Origin: Alkalicoccobacillus plakortidis
GTDB taxonomy: Bacteria; Bacillota; Bacilli; Bacillales; Bacillaceae_D
Direction of reading: 5' to 3'
Assembly (NCBI RefSeq): GCF_023703085.1
Contig: NZ_JAMQJY010000001.1
Span: 930,001 to 994,000, forward strand
Length of the DNA: 64,000 bases
Shown: positions 9,331 through 17,127 of the stretch, piece by piece
Numbering within the stretch: the first letter of the stretch is position 1
Layout of the letters: each line of letters opens with the position of its first letter
Made by a program: the position numbers and the translations under genes
Notes under the pieces: generated by a model
Databases searched by the model: none
Seen by the model: only the letters and a program-made list of their open reading frames with translations
What the model was told of the DNA's origin: nothing

Positions 9331-9924
9331 CTAATAAAAAGACATTCTTTTGTTCTTTTCTAATATTGAGTCGTTCATTAATTTTGACTTTTTCAATTTA
9401 GGTTGTAATCCGGATTGATTAAGACCTTGGAAAGGGTATATTTCTTCTAAGAACGATCTCAATCTGTATTCATTTATAATTGACACTAACTTGTTACAGC
9501 TTTCTAAGGCGTTTATTTTTTCATACTCAGAGAACCAGTTCATTTCATACCCTTCCAGGAATTCTTCTTCATCTTTTATAAGATAATTGCTCCCATCACT
9601 TCTTACTAATACATCTAGCATTAAATCCACATTATAAACTTGTCCTTTTTCTACAAAAAAAGGAGAGCATATATCGAAGTTGTAACTCCAAACAAAATTT
9701 GTTTCTTTATCCAATTCTTGAAGAAATTCTCCATCCATATCAAAACTAATATTTATCTCAAACCAATATTCTTTAAATGAGTAGTGTCGAAGTATTGTTT
9801 GTTTATCAATTAGAACGTCGTAAACAAGATATTTATTATCAAATCTTTTAATTCCCACTTTGGGAATATCGAACGTTCTAACCTCATATGGTAAATGCAA
9901 ATTATGAAATAACAGTTCATTCAT
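9331..9924 (-). CDS. DUF402 domain protein
   Basis: A 197-residue protein with a DUF402-type core. The stretch around DICSPFFVEKGQVYNVDLML, then DVLVRSDGSNYLIKDEEEFLEGYE (about residues 85-130), matches the family pattern of an acidic metal/nucleotide-binding beta-barrel in which a DxxLDVxVxPDG motif is followed by acidic residues. DUF402 proteins include nucleoside di/triphosphate phosphatases and FomD. The C-terminal tail (about 150-197, basic, Lys-rich) is extra. ATG start. No operon partner; it stands between repeat copies B and C. Confidence 0.65.
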   Translation of the reverse strand: MNELLFHNLHLPYEVRTFDIPKVGIKRFDNKYLVYDVLIDKQTILRHYSFKEYWFEINISFDMDGEFLQELDKETNFVWSYNFDICSPFFVEKGQVYNVDLMLDVLVRSDGSNYLIKDEEEFLEGYEMNWFSEYEKINALESCNKLVSIINEYRLRSFLEEIYPFQGLNQSGLQPKLKKSKLMNDSILEKNKRMSFY

Positions 9925-10027
9925 CTCAATTACACCTTTCTGTAATTCTCAAAAACCTATTAAACTTTCATATAAACATAGTCCTCTATCTAAACATTCA
10001 CCAATTCTCTTCTAAAACCTGCCATTA

Positions 10028-10236
10028 AAAATAAAAAAGCACCAAAGCTTTATTAGCCATGGTACTACTAGTTACAACTATAAGCGGCCCGGAGGAATCA
10101 AACCTACACGAGTTCAACCTCACTAAGCACTCAATGCCGTGGAAACGTGTTATCTCCTGCAAACAATCTCATTTGCGTACATTTCATATAAAAACGTCCA
10201 CATTCGATTAACGTAGTGAAGAATTGGTGAAGCTAT
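10028..10236 (-). repeat. Repeat copy C: long form of the tRNA-like/terminator repeat
   Basis: Close relative of copy B over about 200 bp (shared minus-strand blocks TTCACCAATTCTTCACTACG, GGAGATAACACGTTTCCACG, GCATTGAGTGCTTAGTGAGG). It ends in a GTACCATGGCT...AAGCTTTGGTGC hairpin with a T tract. The tRNA-like block is more diverged here (GGTTTGATTCCTCCGGGCCGC). Confidence 0.6.
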
Positions 10237-10336
10237 AATGTCCCTATTCTGCATCACTCGAAGTACAATTGTAATTACATTCAACGTTCTAAAAACGAAC
10301 ATTGGTTATAAATAAAACATAATTATTCGTTCTCTA

Positions 10337-11192
10337 TTATTTCCATTCACTAGAATGTTCTTTTATCAGTTCAATCATACTCATGATAGACGGAGAGAGC
10401 CACTTATCCTTATGGTACGTTAAATAAGTTGAAAGAGTTGAAGTATCTTTTGAAACAATTTCCCCACTTAAAATATGGTTTTTTATTTCTTCTTTTACTG
10501 AGAATAAAGGCACTAACGATATCCCTAACCCATTCTTTACGCAATGTTTAATTGCTTCAATACTTTGAAATTCTAAACTTTCTTCAATGTGTAAATCATT
10601 AGATGAAATGTACTCATCAAATACTGACTTATAACTGCATCTTAAATCAGAATAAAGAGCTGTATTAGAAGCATTGTTTTCAAAAGCTTGGACTAATTAA
10701 GACCATAGTTTCCTTAATCAACTCCTCAATATAAAGTCCTTCTTGAACCCACTCTTCTTTTTCTAATACCAACGATATATCGATCTCTCCACTTTGAAGA
10801 CTCTTAGTTACATCATAATTTTCTAGGGACTTAACATAAAGGTTCACTTTAGGGTATTTCTTTTTAAACTCTAGAAGCAACAAAGGGACTCGGCAAATCG
10901 TCAATGATTCAGAAATTCCTAATGTTAGATCTCCTTGTGGTTCTTTATTAATATTTAATGATTGATTATATAACTCAATTATTTTATTCGCATAGGGTAA
11001 AAATTGAACCCCATAGTTTGTTAATATTACCTTCTTTCCAAGTCTATCAAATAAAGGACTTCCTAATTCTTTCTCTAAGTCTTTAATGTGAGTAGTTATT
11101 GATGATTGTGCATACCCCAGGTACTCGGCAGCTTTATTAAATCCATTTTTCTCTACGATGGTTTTAAATGTTACTAATTGACGAAGTTCCAA
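10337..11192 (-). CDS. LysR-family transcriptional regulator, reading frame broken by one extra base
   Basis: The N-terminal winged helix-turn-helix is typical (MELRQLVTFKTIVEKNGFNKAAEYLGYAQSSITTHIKDLEKEL, residues 1-43). The substrate-binding domain follows until SPSF and a stop at about 10680. Removing one base at 10688-10689 (AAGCTTGGAC to AAGCTGGAC on the plus strand) continues the frame as SPAFENNASNTALYSDLRC, then LVPLFSVKEEIKN, to a stop at 10337. The corrected protein is about 284 residues, a normal LysR length. It is divergent from the Old Yellow Enzyme gene at 11332, with about 140 bp between them, so it probably regulates that gene. The indel matches the window-wide CTGG/CTTGG pattern. 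Confidence 0.82.
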
Positions 11193-11331
11193 TATTAACT
11201 CTCCTTTAATGTCACTTCAAATATATTGAACGATATGATCTAATATATCTATTTTACTAAATTTCAATACCGATTTAAACTATAAAATAGTTAACAAATT
11301 TTAAGTAGCACTCATATTAGGAGGAATAATC

Positions 11332-12429
11332 GTGGATAACAAGATCTTATTTGATTCATTTAGAATTAATCATACAAAAATGAAAAATAGAGTTGGTGTA
11401 GCACCAATGACTCGAATTAGCGCTACAACAGAAGGCTTTGTAACGGATAAAATGATTAACTATTACCGTTCGTTTGCTAAAGGAGGTTTCGGCTTAATTA
11501 TCACAGAAGGTACGTATATTGATGATAAACATAGTCAGACATATCAATTCCAACCTGGTATAGCTTTTGATGGACAAGCTCAAGAGTGGAAAAAAGTTGT
11601 CGATGCTGTACATTCAGAAGGTGGAAAGATCTTCATGCAATTACAACATACAGGGCCACTTTCTCAAGAAAATCGTTTCACGAACGAAACAATTGCTCCA
11701 TCTTCTGTTCAGCCGAAAGGAGAACAATTACAATTTTATTTGGGAGAGGGTCCTTTCAAACTTCCAAAGGAGATCACAAGAGAAGAAATGAATGAAGTAA
11801 AAAATAGTTTTATCGAATCCGCCAAAAGAGCTGAATCCGTTGGTTTTGATGGCATTGAGTTGCATGGTGCGAATGGTTATCTACTAGATGCATTTCTTAC
11901 AGAATACACCAACCAACGCAGTGATGAGTATGGAGGAATCACCGAGAATCGAGTTCGATTCTTAGTGGAAATTGCCGAGGAAGTAAGTCAAGCAGTAAGT
12001 CCCAATTTTACGGTAGGCATGAGGATTTCTCAATCTCAAGTAAATGACTATATGTATAAATGGTCAGGTAAAGAAGAAGATGCAAAAACTATCTTTAGTG
12101 CGTTAGGCGAATCCGGTCAACACTATATTCATGTTACGGAGTTTGAAGCATGGCAACCTGCTTTCAATGACAATGAACCAAAATCACTTGTCTCATTAGC
12201 AAAAAAATATAGTCAATTACCAATTATAGCTAACGGTCAGTTAGAGAACCCTGAACGAGCTATAGAGATATTAAATAGTGGAGATGCTGATCTTGTTGCG
12301 TTAGGTAAGGGTGCTCTAGCAGACCATGACTGGATTAAAAAGGTACAAAATGATGAACCACTATCAAAATTTGATGCAGATAGTGTGTTACATCCAGTAG
12401 CTAACATTAAGGATTTTGAAATAGAATAA
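11332..12429 (+). CDS. NADH:flavin oxidoreductase / Old Yellow Enzyme family protein
   Basis: A 365-residue FMN-dependent TIM-barrel enzyme. Family motifs are KNRVGVAPMTR near the N-terminus, GGFGLIITEGTYI, FMQLQHTG, and the substrate-binding HGANGYLLDAFLT (His and Asn that hold the carbonyl or nitro substrate), followed by TNQRSDEYGG. Members reduce enones, nitro compounds or nitrate esters; the natural substrate is unknown. The start is GTG at 11332 with AGGAGGA well placed. It is transcribed away from the LysR-type gene and followed by a terminator, so it is a single-gene unit probably under that regulator's control. Confidence 0.88.
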   Translation: MDNKILFDSFRINHTKMKNRVGVAPMTRISATTEGFVTDKMINYYRSFAKGGFGLIITEGTYIDDKHSQTYQFQPGIAFDGQAQEWKKVVDAVHSEGGKIFMQLQHTGPLSQENRFTNETIAPSSVQPKGEQLQFYLGEGPFKLPKEITREEMNEVKNSFIESAKRAESVGFDGIELHGANGYLLDAFLTEYTNQRSDEYGGITENRVRFLVEIAEEVSQAVSPNFTVGMRISQSQVNDYMYKWSGKEEDAKTIFSALGESGQHYIHVTEFEAWQPAFNDNEPKSLVSLAKKYSQLPIIANGQLENPERAIEILNSGDADLVALGKGALADHDWIKKVQNDEPLSKFDADSVLHPVANIKDFEIE

Positions 12430-12459
12430 TTTGTAATACAATTGAATTAGTGCCTCGCA

Positions 12460-12490
12460 GAGCTTCCTTTAATAAGGAGGCTCTTTATAT
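12460..12490 (+). terminator. Terminator of the Old Yellow Enzyme gene
   Basis: GAGCTTCCTT, a TAAT loop and AAGGAGGCTC form a 10-bp stem with one mismatch, followed by TTTATATTT. Confidence 0.75.
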
Positions 12491-12562
12491 TTCAATACAT
12501 TTATTTGTTTCATTCATAAAATTAATTGATAGAGCTAGTGATAATTTACTCTAAAGTTGATT

Positions 12563-12672
12563 TATAAAAAAGAACCACGGCTTAAAGCATTGGTACTTAG
12601 AATTTTTCAATATGCGAACCGAAGTACTCGAACCTCCACGAGTTTAACCTCAAAATATCCTCAACCTAGTGC
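12563..12672 (-). repeat. Repeat copy D: diverged tRNA-like/terminator repeat
   Basis: Minus strand: GAGGTTAAACTCGTGGAGG, then TTCGAGTACTTCGGTTCGCATA, then an imperfect hairpin (GTACCAATGC / AGCCGTGGTTC) and TTTTTTAT. Most diverged of the four copies; it retains the order of the blocks. Confidence 0.5.
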
Positions 12673-12737
12673 CCCTGTCCTTTTAAAAAAAACTGCGATT
12701 ACCTTTTCTATTGTGCTGTACCTCCTTCATATAGAAA

Positions 12738-12762
12738 AACCCCACTTCAAAAGAAGCAGGGT
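12738..12762 (-). terminator. Terminator of the LCP-family gene
   Basis: CCCCACTTC, an AAAA loop and GAAGCAGGG pair. On the minus strand the hairpin is followed by GTTTTTC. It lies just past the LCP stop codon. Confidence 0.7.
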
Positions 12763-12780
12763 CACTACATAAACGTTATA

Positions 12781-13767
12781 TTATTGTGCTACAGTTGAAG
12801 ACTGTTGTAAGCCTAAATGTTCTTTTAACTGATTTTGAGTATTTGCAAGTGATGTATCATCTACTCGTACATAACTAACACCATCAGTTCCTCTGAACGG
12901 TTCTCCTTCAATTTGAAGCTGTTCAATTTCACTAATTGAGCCGGCATAACCGTGTAGTGCTACTAAGTTAGCAAAGGTTAAATCGGTTCTAAGTGTATTA
13001 CCAAGGCTATCAAACACTCTTCCAAAATTATCAATACTTTGGAACGAAGCTGCTTTGTCAATAATCGCTGCCATTACTTGTGATTGACGCTGTCCTCGTC
13101 CAAAATCTCCGCCGCTATTGGCGCTTTTACGCTCACGAGTGTATGCTAACGCATGTTCACCATCTAACTCTGATTCTCCTTCAGTAAAGTTAAGTGTTTT
13201 TCCACCTTCTGTGAAATCAAACGTATACTTTACATCTACATCGACACCATCTAATGCGTCAACGATATCTTTAAAGCCATCAAATTTTACTGTTGCATAA
13301 TAATCAATCGGAATTTCGAGAAAATTCTCAACCGTTGCAACAGTCATGTCAATTCCGCCAAATGCATTGGCATGGTTAATTTTATCCTGTGTACCTCTAC
13401 CAACAATTTCTACATACGAATCTCGTGGGATACTAGTAAGAATAATAGATCGTTCCGAACGATTAAACGTTGCAACTAAGATTGCATCTGTTCTGGCATG
13501 ATCTTCACCTGGACGTGCATCATCACCAAGTAATAATACTGAGAAGTTGTGCTTACCTACATCTACGGCTTCTGTTCGAAGCTCTGATTTCTCGCCTCGC
13601 TCTAAAGTCGAGTGAAATTCATTCTCCGCACCTTTTGCTTTCACGTAGAGATAACCTACTCCACCACCGACAATAAGTAGCATCAAACTTGCCAAAATAA
13701 GCAGGGTTTTTAGAACGCGCCTTGATTTACGCTTCCCCCGCCTCTGCTTTCGTGAACCATTTTCCAT
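12781..13767 (-). CDS. LytR-CpsA-Psr (LCP) family cell-envelope ligase/attenuator
   Basis: 328 residues. A highly basic cytoplasmic start (SRKQRRGKRKSRR) is followed by one membrane helix (about 20-42) and an extracellular LCP domain. Family signatures are VLLLGDDARPGEDHARTDAILVATFN, IPRDSYVEI, KINHANAFGG and RKSANSGGDFGRGQRQSQV; the Arg and Asp residues bind polyprenyl-pyrophosphate in this family. Members attach wall teichoic acids or other anionic polymers to peptidoglycan. Several paralogues are usual in Bacillus; which one this is cannot be decided. Single gene with its own terminator. Confidence 0.9.
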   Translation of the reverse strand: MENGSRKQRRGKRKSRRVLKTLLILASLMLLIVGGGVGYLYVKAKGAENEFHSTLERGEKSELRTEAVDVGKHNFSVLLLGDDARPGEDHARTDAILVATFNRSERSIILTSIPRDSYVEIVGRGTQDKINHANAFGGIDMTVATVENFLEIPIDYYATVKFDGFKDIVDALDGVDVDVKYTFDFTEGGKTLNFTEGESELDGEHALAYTRERKSANSGGDFGRGQRQSQVMAAIIDKAASFQSIDNFGRVFDSLGNTLRTDLTFANLVALHGYAGSISEIEQLQIEGEPFRGTDGVSYVRVDDTSLANTQNQLKEHLGLQQSSTVAQ

Positions 13768-13909
13768 AATTAAACCTCACTTTTTTTTCATTACATATAA
13801 GATATACATCGTTTTTTTTAAGTAGTTATTATTTAACATTCACTCATCATACATGATAACTTTCTAAACATAAAGATAATACCATAAATCTACATAAATC
13901 TACAACAAT

Positions 13910-14254
13910 CTATTTACGTAATAGATTAGGATTAAGCGTTTCTGATTCAATAATTAGGGCAGTCATGCCAATAGTTGAGGTCGTTTGATGATGTTCTCCC
14001 TCTTTCCAAAAAACGGCATCTCCTACACCTACTTCATCTGTTTTATCAGCAGTTGAAACCGTTGCATTGCCTGAAACAACGAGCATTAATTGAGGAACTT
14101 TTGCTTCGTGAAATCCGATTAATCCATCTGTATCTAGATGTACACAACTCATTCTTGTTTCAGAGGTTGTGTGACAAATTTTCGACATTAGCGCTTGTGA
14201 TTCAAATTGTCTTATCGGTTTGCCTGTTTCAGGTCCAAATCGAAACACTTCCAC
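13910..14254 (-). CDS. Cupin-domain protein
   Basis: A small 114-residue single-domain cupin: DGLIGFHEAKVPQLMLVVSGNATVS (motif 1 region) and VGVGDAVFWKEGEHHQTTS (motif 2). The His of motif 2 is doubled (EHHQ), while motif 1 has only HEA, so metal binding may be incomplete. Function unknown; similar small cupins act as sugar or metabolite sensors or isomerases. ATG start. It lies just downstream of fdhD on the same strand with a gap of about 100 bp, so co-transcription with the formate dehydrogenase run is possible but unproved. Confidence 0.7.
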   Translation of the reverse strand: MEVFRFGPETGKPIRQFESQALMSKICHTTSETRMSCVHLDTDGLIGFHEAKVPQLMLVVSGNATVSTADKTDEVGVGDAVFWKEGEHHQTTSTIGMTALIIESETLNPNLLRK

Positions 14255-14351
14255 TATTCAGTCACTCCTTTTTGCCTTAACCGTTATCTTATCAAATTCC
14301 TACAGTTCACGAAAGCCTATTTGTCAGAAAAATTGCGATACAGTCTATTTT

Positions 14352-15155
14352 CTATCCTATTCGTTCTGGCCAAGTATAGACATTAAAGGACTGATTCCGG
14401 ATAAATCCAACCGTAGTGATTCCGAGTTCTTCTGCAAGTTCAATGGCTCGTTCTGTTGGTGCCGATTTTGACAAAACAATCTCACAACCAATCCTTGCCG
14501 CTTTTAACAAAATCTCAGAAGATATCCGTCCACTAAATAATAAAAACGTTCCTTCTAATGAAAGCTCATGACGCAAGCAATAGCCATATATTTTATCTAG
14601 TGCATTATGACGCCCAATATCCATTCGACTTAACATCATGCCATCTTCATTGCATAATGCCGTATTATGTACCCCTCCTGTTTGTTTAAAGATATCCGCT
14701 GAATTCTGCAATTGATTCATATAGAAGAAACAATCCTCAGGCTTTAATTGAACAGATTGTTTTTTTATTTTTTGAGTATTCAACGCATCCTGCGCAAAAA
14801 CAAAACCTTGCCTGCTGCCACCGCAGCAGGAGGTAAGGTATCGTTTTTGTTGAAGTTTTGCATAGAGAGGATTTAGACGATCTGAATTAATGTGGATAAA
14901 TCCTTGCTTATGATCTACTCTCATGTTTTTGATATCTGAATACCTTTTAATGATGCCTTCAGAAACCAGATAGCCAACAGCTAGATCCTCGATATAGTCT
15001 GGTGTGCAGACCATTGTCATAAGTTCACTGCCATTGATTTTGATCGTTAGGGCATATTCAGAAGCGATGGTATCTTCTACTTCTTTTGCCCCCTCTAAAG
15101 AATATCGGACAATTGATCGAGTTGTTGTAATCGATGGTTCCATTTTATTCACCAT
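14352..15155 (-). CDS. fdhD: Formate dehydrogenase accessory sulfurtransferase FdhD
   Basis: 267 residues. FdhD passes sulfur from a cysteine desulfurase to the molybdenum cofactor of formate dehydrogenase. The essential two-Cys loop is visible as TSCCGGSRQG (about residues 109-118). Other family motifs include MTMVCTPDYIEDLAVGYLVSEGII and HNTALCNEDG, DIGRHNALDKIYG and FSGRISSEILLKAARIG. It is last in the same-strand run fdhA - DUF1641 gene - transporter - fdhD, 13 bp after the transporter gene, which fits its role with the formate dehydrogenase encoded upstream. Confidence 0.95.
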   Translation of the reverse strand: MVNKMEPSITTTRSIVRYSLEGAKEVEDTIASEYALTIKINGSELMTMVCTPDYIEDLAVGYLVSEGIIKRYSDIKNMRVDHKQGFIHINSDRLNPLYAKLQQKRYLTSCCGGSRQGFVFAQDALNTQKIKKQSVQLKPEDCFFYMNQLQNSADIFKQTGGVHNTALCNEDGMMLSRMDIGRHNALDKIYGYCLRHELSLEGTFLLFSGRISSEILLKAARIGCEIVLSKSAPTERAIELAEELGITTVGFIRNQSFNVYTWPERIG

Positions 15156-15167
15156 GCTCTCTTACGA

Positions 15168-16418
15168 TTAGGTTTGTTCGCGTATCTTTTTGATGTTCAC
15201 TCGAATCATCAGGGAGACAGCCAACGCAACGGCAAATGCTCCTGCAAATATATACATTGTTAAGGTATAACTCTCTGTTGTCTCACGCAAGTATGCAACA
15301 ATTAAGGGTCCAGCCAGACCAGCTGCGGCCCAAGCCGTTAAAATATACCCGTGTATGGCACCAAGCTGTTTTGTTCCGAACAAATCTCCTATATAAGCCG
15401 GAATAGAGGCAAATCCTCCACCATAACAAGAGAGAATGATGAAAATAAGCAGCTGAAACACATATTCATTTGAAACGATTGGTAACAATGCAAACGCAAC
15501 GAGTTGGATGGCAAAAAAGGATGTATACACATTTGGTCTGCCTATATAATCCGACACAGATGCCCAACCAATTCGCCCAAACCCATTAAATAATCCCATA
15601 ATTCCGACCATCGTTGCTGCAGCTCCTGCTGTTAATCCCGCTACGTCCTGTGCCATGGGTGAAGCAACGGAGATAATTGCAATCCCACAGGACACATTGA
15701 TAAAAAGCATGACCCAAAGTGCCCAGAATCGAATGGTTTTGACGGCTTCATTAGCCGTTAGTTGAGATAGATCAGCAGGCTGTTCCTTCTTCTTGGACTT
15801 TTCTTTCTTTTGCTTCTTTTCTTTCATTGCTTTTGGCTTCCAGCCTTCTGGCGGTGGAGCTAAATATAATGAGGAAGCAAACATTAAGATAAAGTAAATA
15901 CCACCAGTGATAAAAAATGTACCTGAGATGCCAACCCAGTTAATCATCGCTTCAAACACAGGGCTTGCAATTAAAGAGGCAAAACCAAACCCCATAATCG
16001 CTAGACCTGTTGCTAACCCCCTTCGGTCAGGGAACCATTTTACTAATGAGGAAACGGGTGTAATATAACCGATACCTAGCCCAATTCCCCCAAGTACACC
16101 ATAGAAGAAATACAATAAATATAACGATCCAATTTCATTAGCGAAACCTGAGCCTAGAATACCTATTCCAAAACAGATTGATGCAATTAGACCTGATTTT
16201 CTAGGCCCATATTTTTCAACAAAGTGACCCATAAAAGCAGCGGACAAACCAAGAAAAAGAATGGCGATACTAAACGTAAGTTGAACTTCACTCAAACTCC
16301 AGTCATGCTCATTACTTAGCGGATTGGTAAAAACACTCCAAGAATAAACGGAACCGATCGAGATATGAATACCAACAGCTGCCAACGCAATAAACCAGCG
16401 ATTTTTTGTTTTCCCCAT
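15168..16418 (-). CDS. OFA-family MFS transporter (oxalate/formate antiporter type)
   Basis: About 416 residues with 12 predicted membrane helices and a charged central cytoplasmic loop (EKKQKKEKSKKKEQ) between helices 6 and 7. Motifs include IGSVYSWSVFTNPL near the N-terminus and FVEKYGPRKSGL in the first cytoplasmic loop; the overall pattern matches OFA/YhjX-type monocarboxylate transporters. The ATG at 16418 is chosen because AAGGGAG lies 6 bases upstream; the longer frame from 16439 lacks a site. Its position between formate dehydrogenase and fdhD suggests formate or oxalate as substrate, which is inference. Confidence 0.85.
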   Translation of the reverse strand: MGKTKNRWFIALAAVGIHISIGSVYSWSVFTNPLSNEHDWSLSEVQLTFSIAILFLGLSAAFMGHFVEKYGPRKSGLIASICFGIGILGSGFANEIGSLYLLYFFYGVLGGIGLGIGYITPVSSLVKWFPDRRGLATGLAIMGFGFASLIASPVFEAMINWVGISGTFFITGGIYFILMFASSLYLAPPPEGWKPKAMKEKKQKKEKSKKKEQPADLSQLTANEAVKTIRFWALWVMLFINVSCGIAIISVASPMAQDVAGLTAGAAATMVGIMGLFNGFGRIGWASVSDYIGRPNVYTSFFAIQLVAFALLPIVSNEYVFQLLIFIILSCYGGGFASIPAYIGDLFGTKQLGAIHGYILTAWAAAGLAGPLIVAYLRETTESYTLTMYIFAGAFAVALAVSLMIRVNIKKIREQT

Positions 16419-16451
16419 TTTATGCTCCCTTCTTGACATTGCCTCCTACCT

Positions 16452-17127
16452 TTATTTGGCCACGTTTTTTCCTGATGTAAGTAAGACTGATACAAGTGAA
16501 ACTCCTGCTACTGCAGCTGCCCATTTCCAAGCCATTTGATTGCGCCTTTTTCACTGTTGATTTTTCATCATTGGCTTCATACTTTGTGTCTACTTGGCTA
16601 TCCTGATCTTGATGTACTTGATCTTCAGGTCGTTTTGTGGTTCGCTCTTTATCATTCTGATTCTCTCCGATACCTTTTAGAAACGCGACAGATAGGTTCA
16701 ATGCGTTGCGAAACTCCGGATCCTTTAAAGAGCGAATCAGCCGGATGTAGCTTGACTGATTTTCTACTTTTTCAAATTCAGCTGCCCGTGCGATACCTTG
16801 ATTGACTTTTAGGACAAGTGGTTCTAACTGTTGAACGTTTAACGTTCCTAGTACCCAAGCCATTAGCAACATATTCTTCAAGGAACGTGCGGTTTCAGGA
16901 TTATCAATTGTCTTAACAAAGATATCCATCACCTTGTCTCCCTCGCTAAAAAGAGCGGTCAGCATCGGCAGGATTTTTCGATCCTGCAAATGCCCGATGA
17001 TCTCAAACGTTTCATGAATCGCATCCTTATGATTAACTAATAGCTGTTGAACCTCCAAAAGTTCTTTCTCTCTTAATTCCTCGTCACTATAGGTCTTCCG
17101 TCTAATGGTTGTCGTCGCTTTAGCCAT
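16452..17127 (-). CDS. DUF1641 protein of the formate dehydrogenase cluster, frame broken near the C-terminus
   Basis: The N-terminal 150 residues are DUF1641 (MLTALFSEGDKVMDIFVKTIDN, LLMAWVLGTLN), the family of B. subtilis YjgD/YrhD that accompanies formate dehydrogenases. As read, the frame runs out to 16420 with an unnatural tail. Removing one base at 16529-16530 (GGCTTGGAAA to GGCTGGAAA on the minus strand) gives SNGWKWAAAVAGVSLVSVLL, then TSGKNVAK and a stop at 16452. That is a C-terminal membrane anchor, so the protein of about 225 residues is probably membrane-attached. The gene starts where fdhA ends (overlap of 8 bp). Its biochemical role is not established. Confidence 0.8.
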
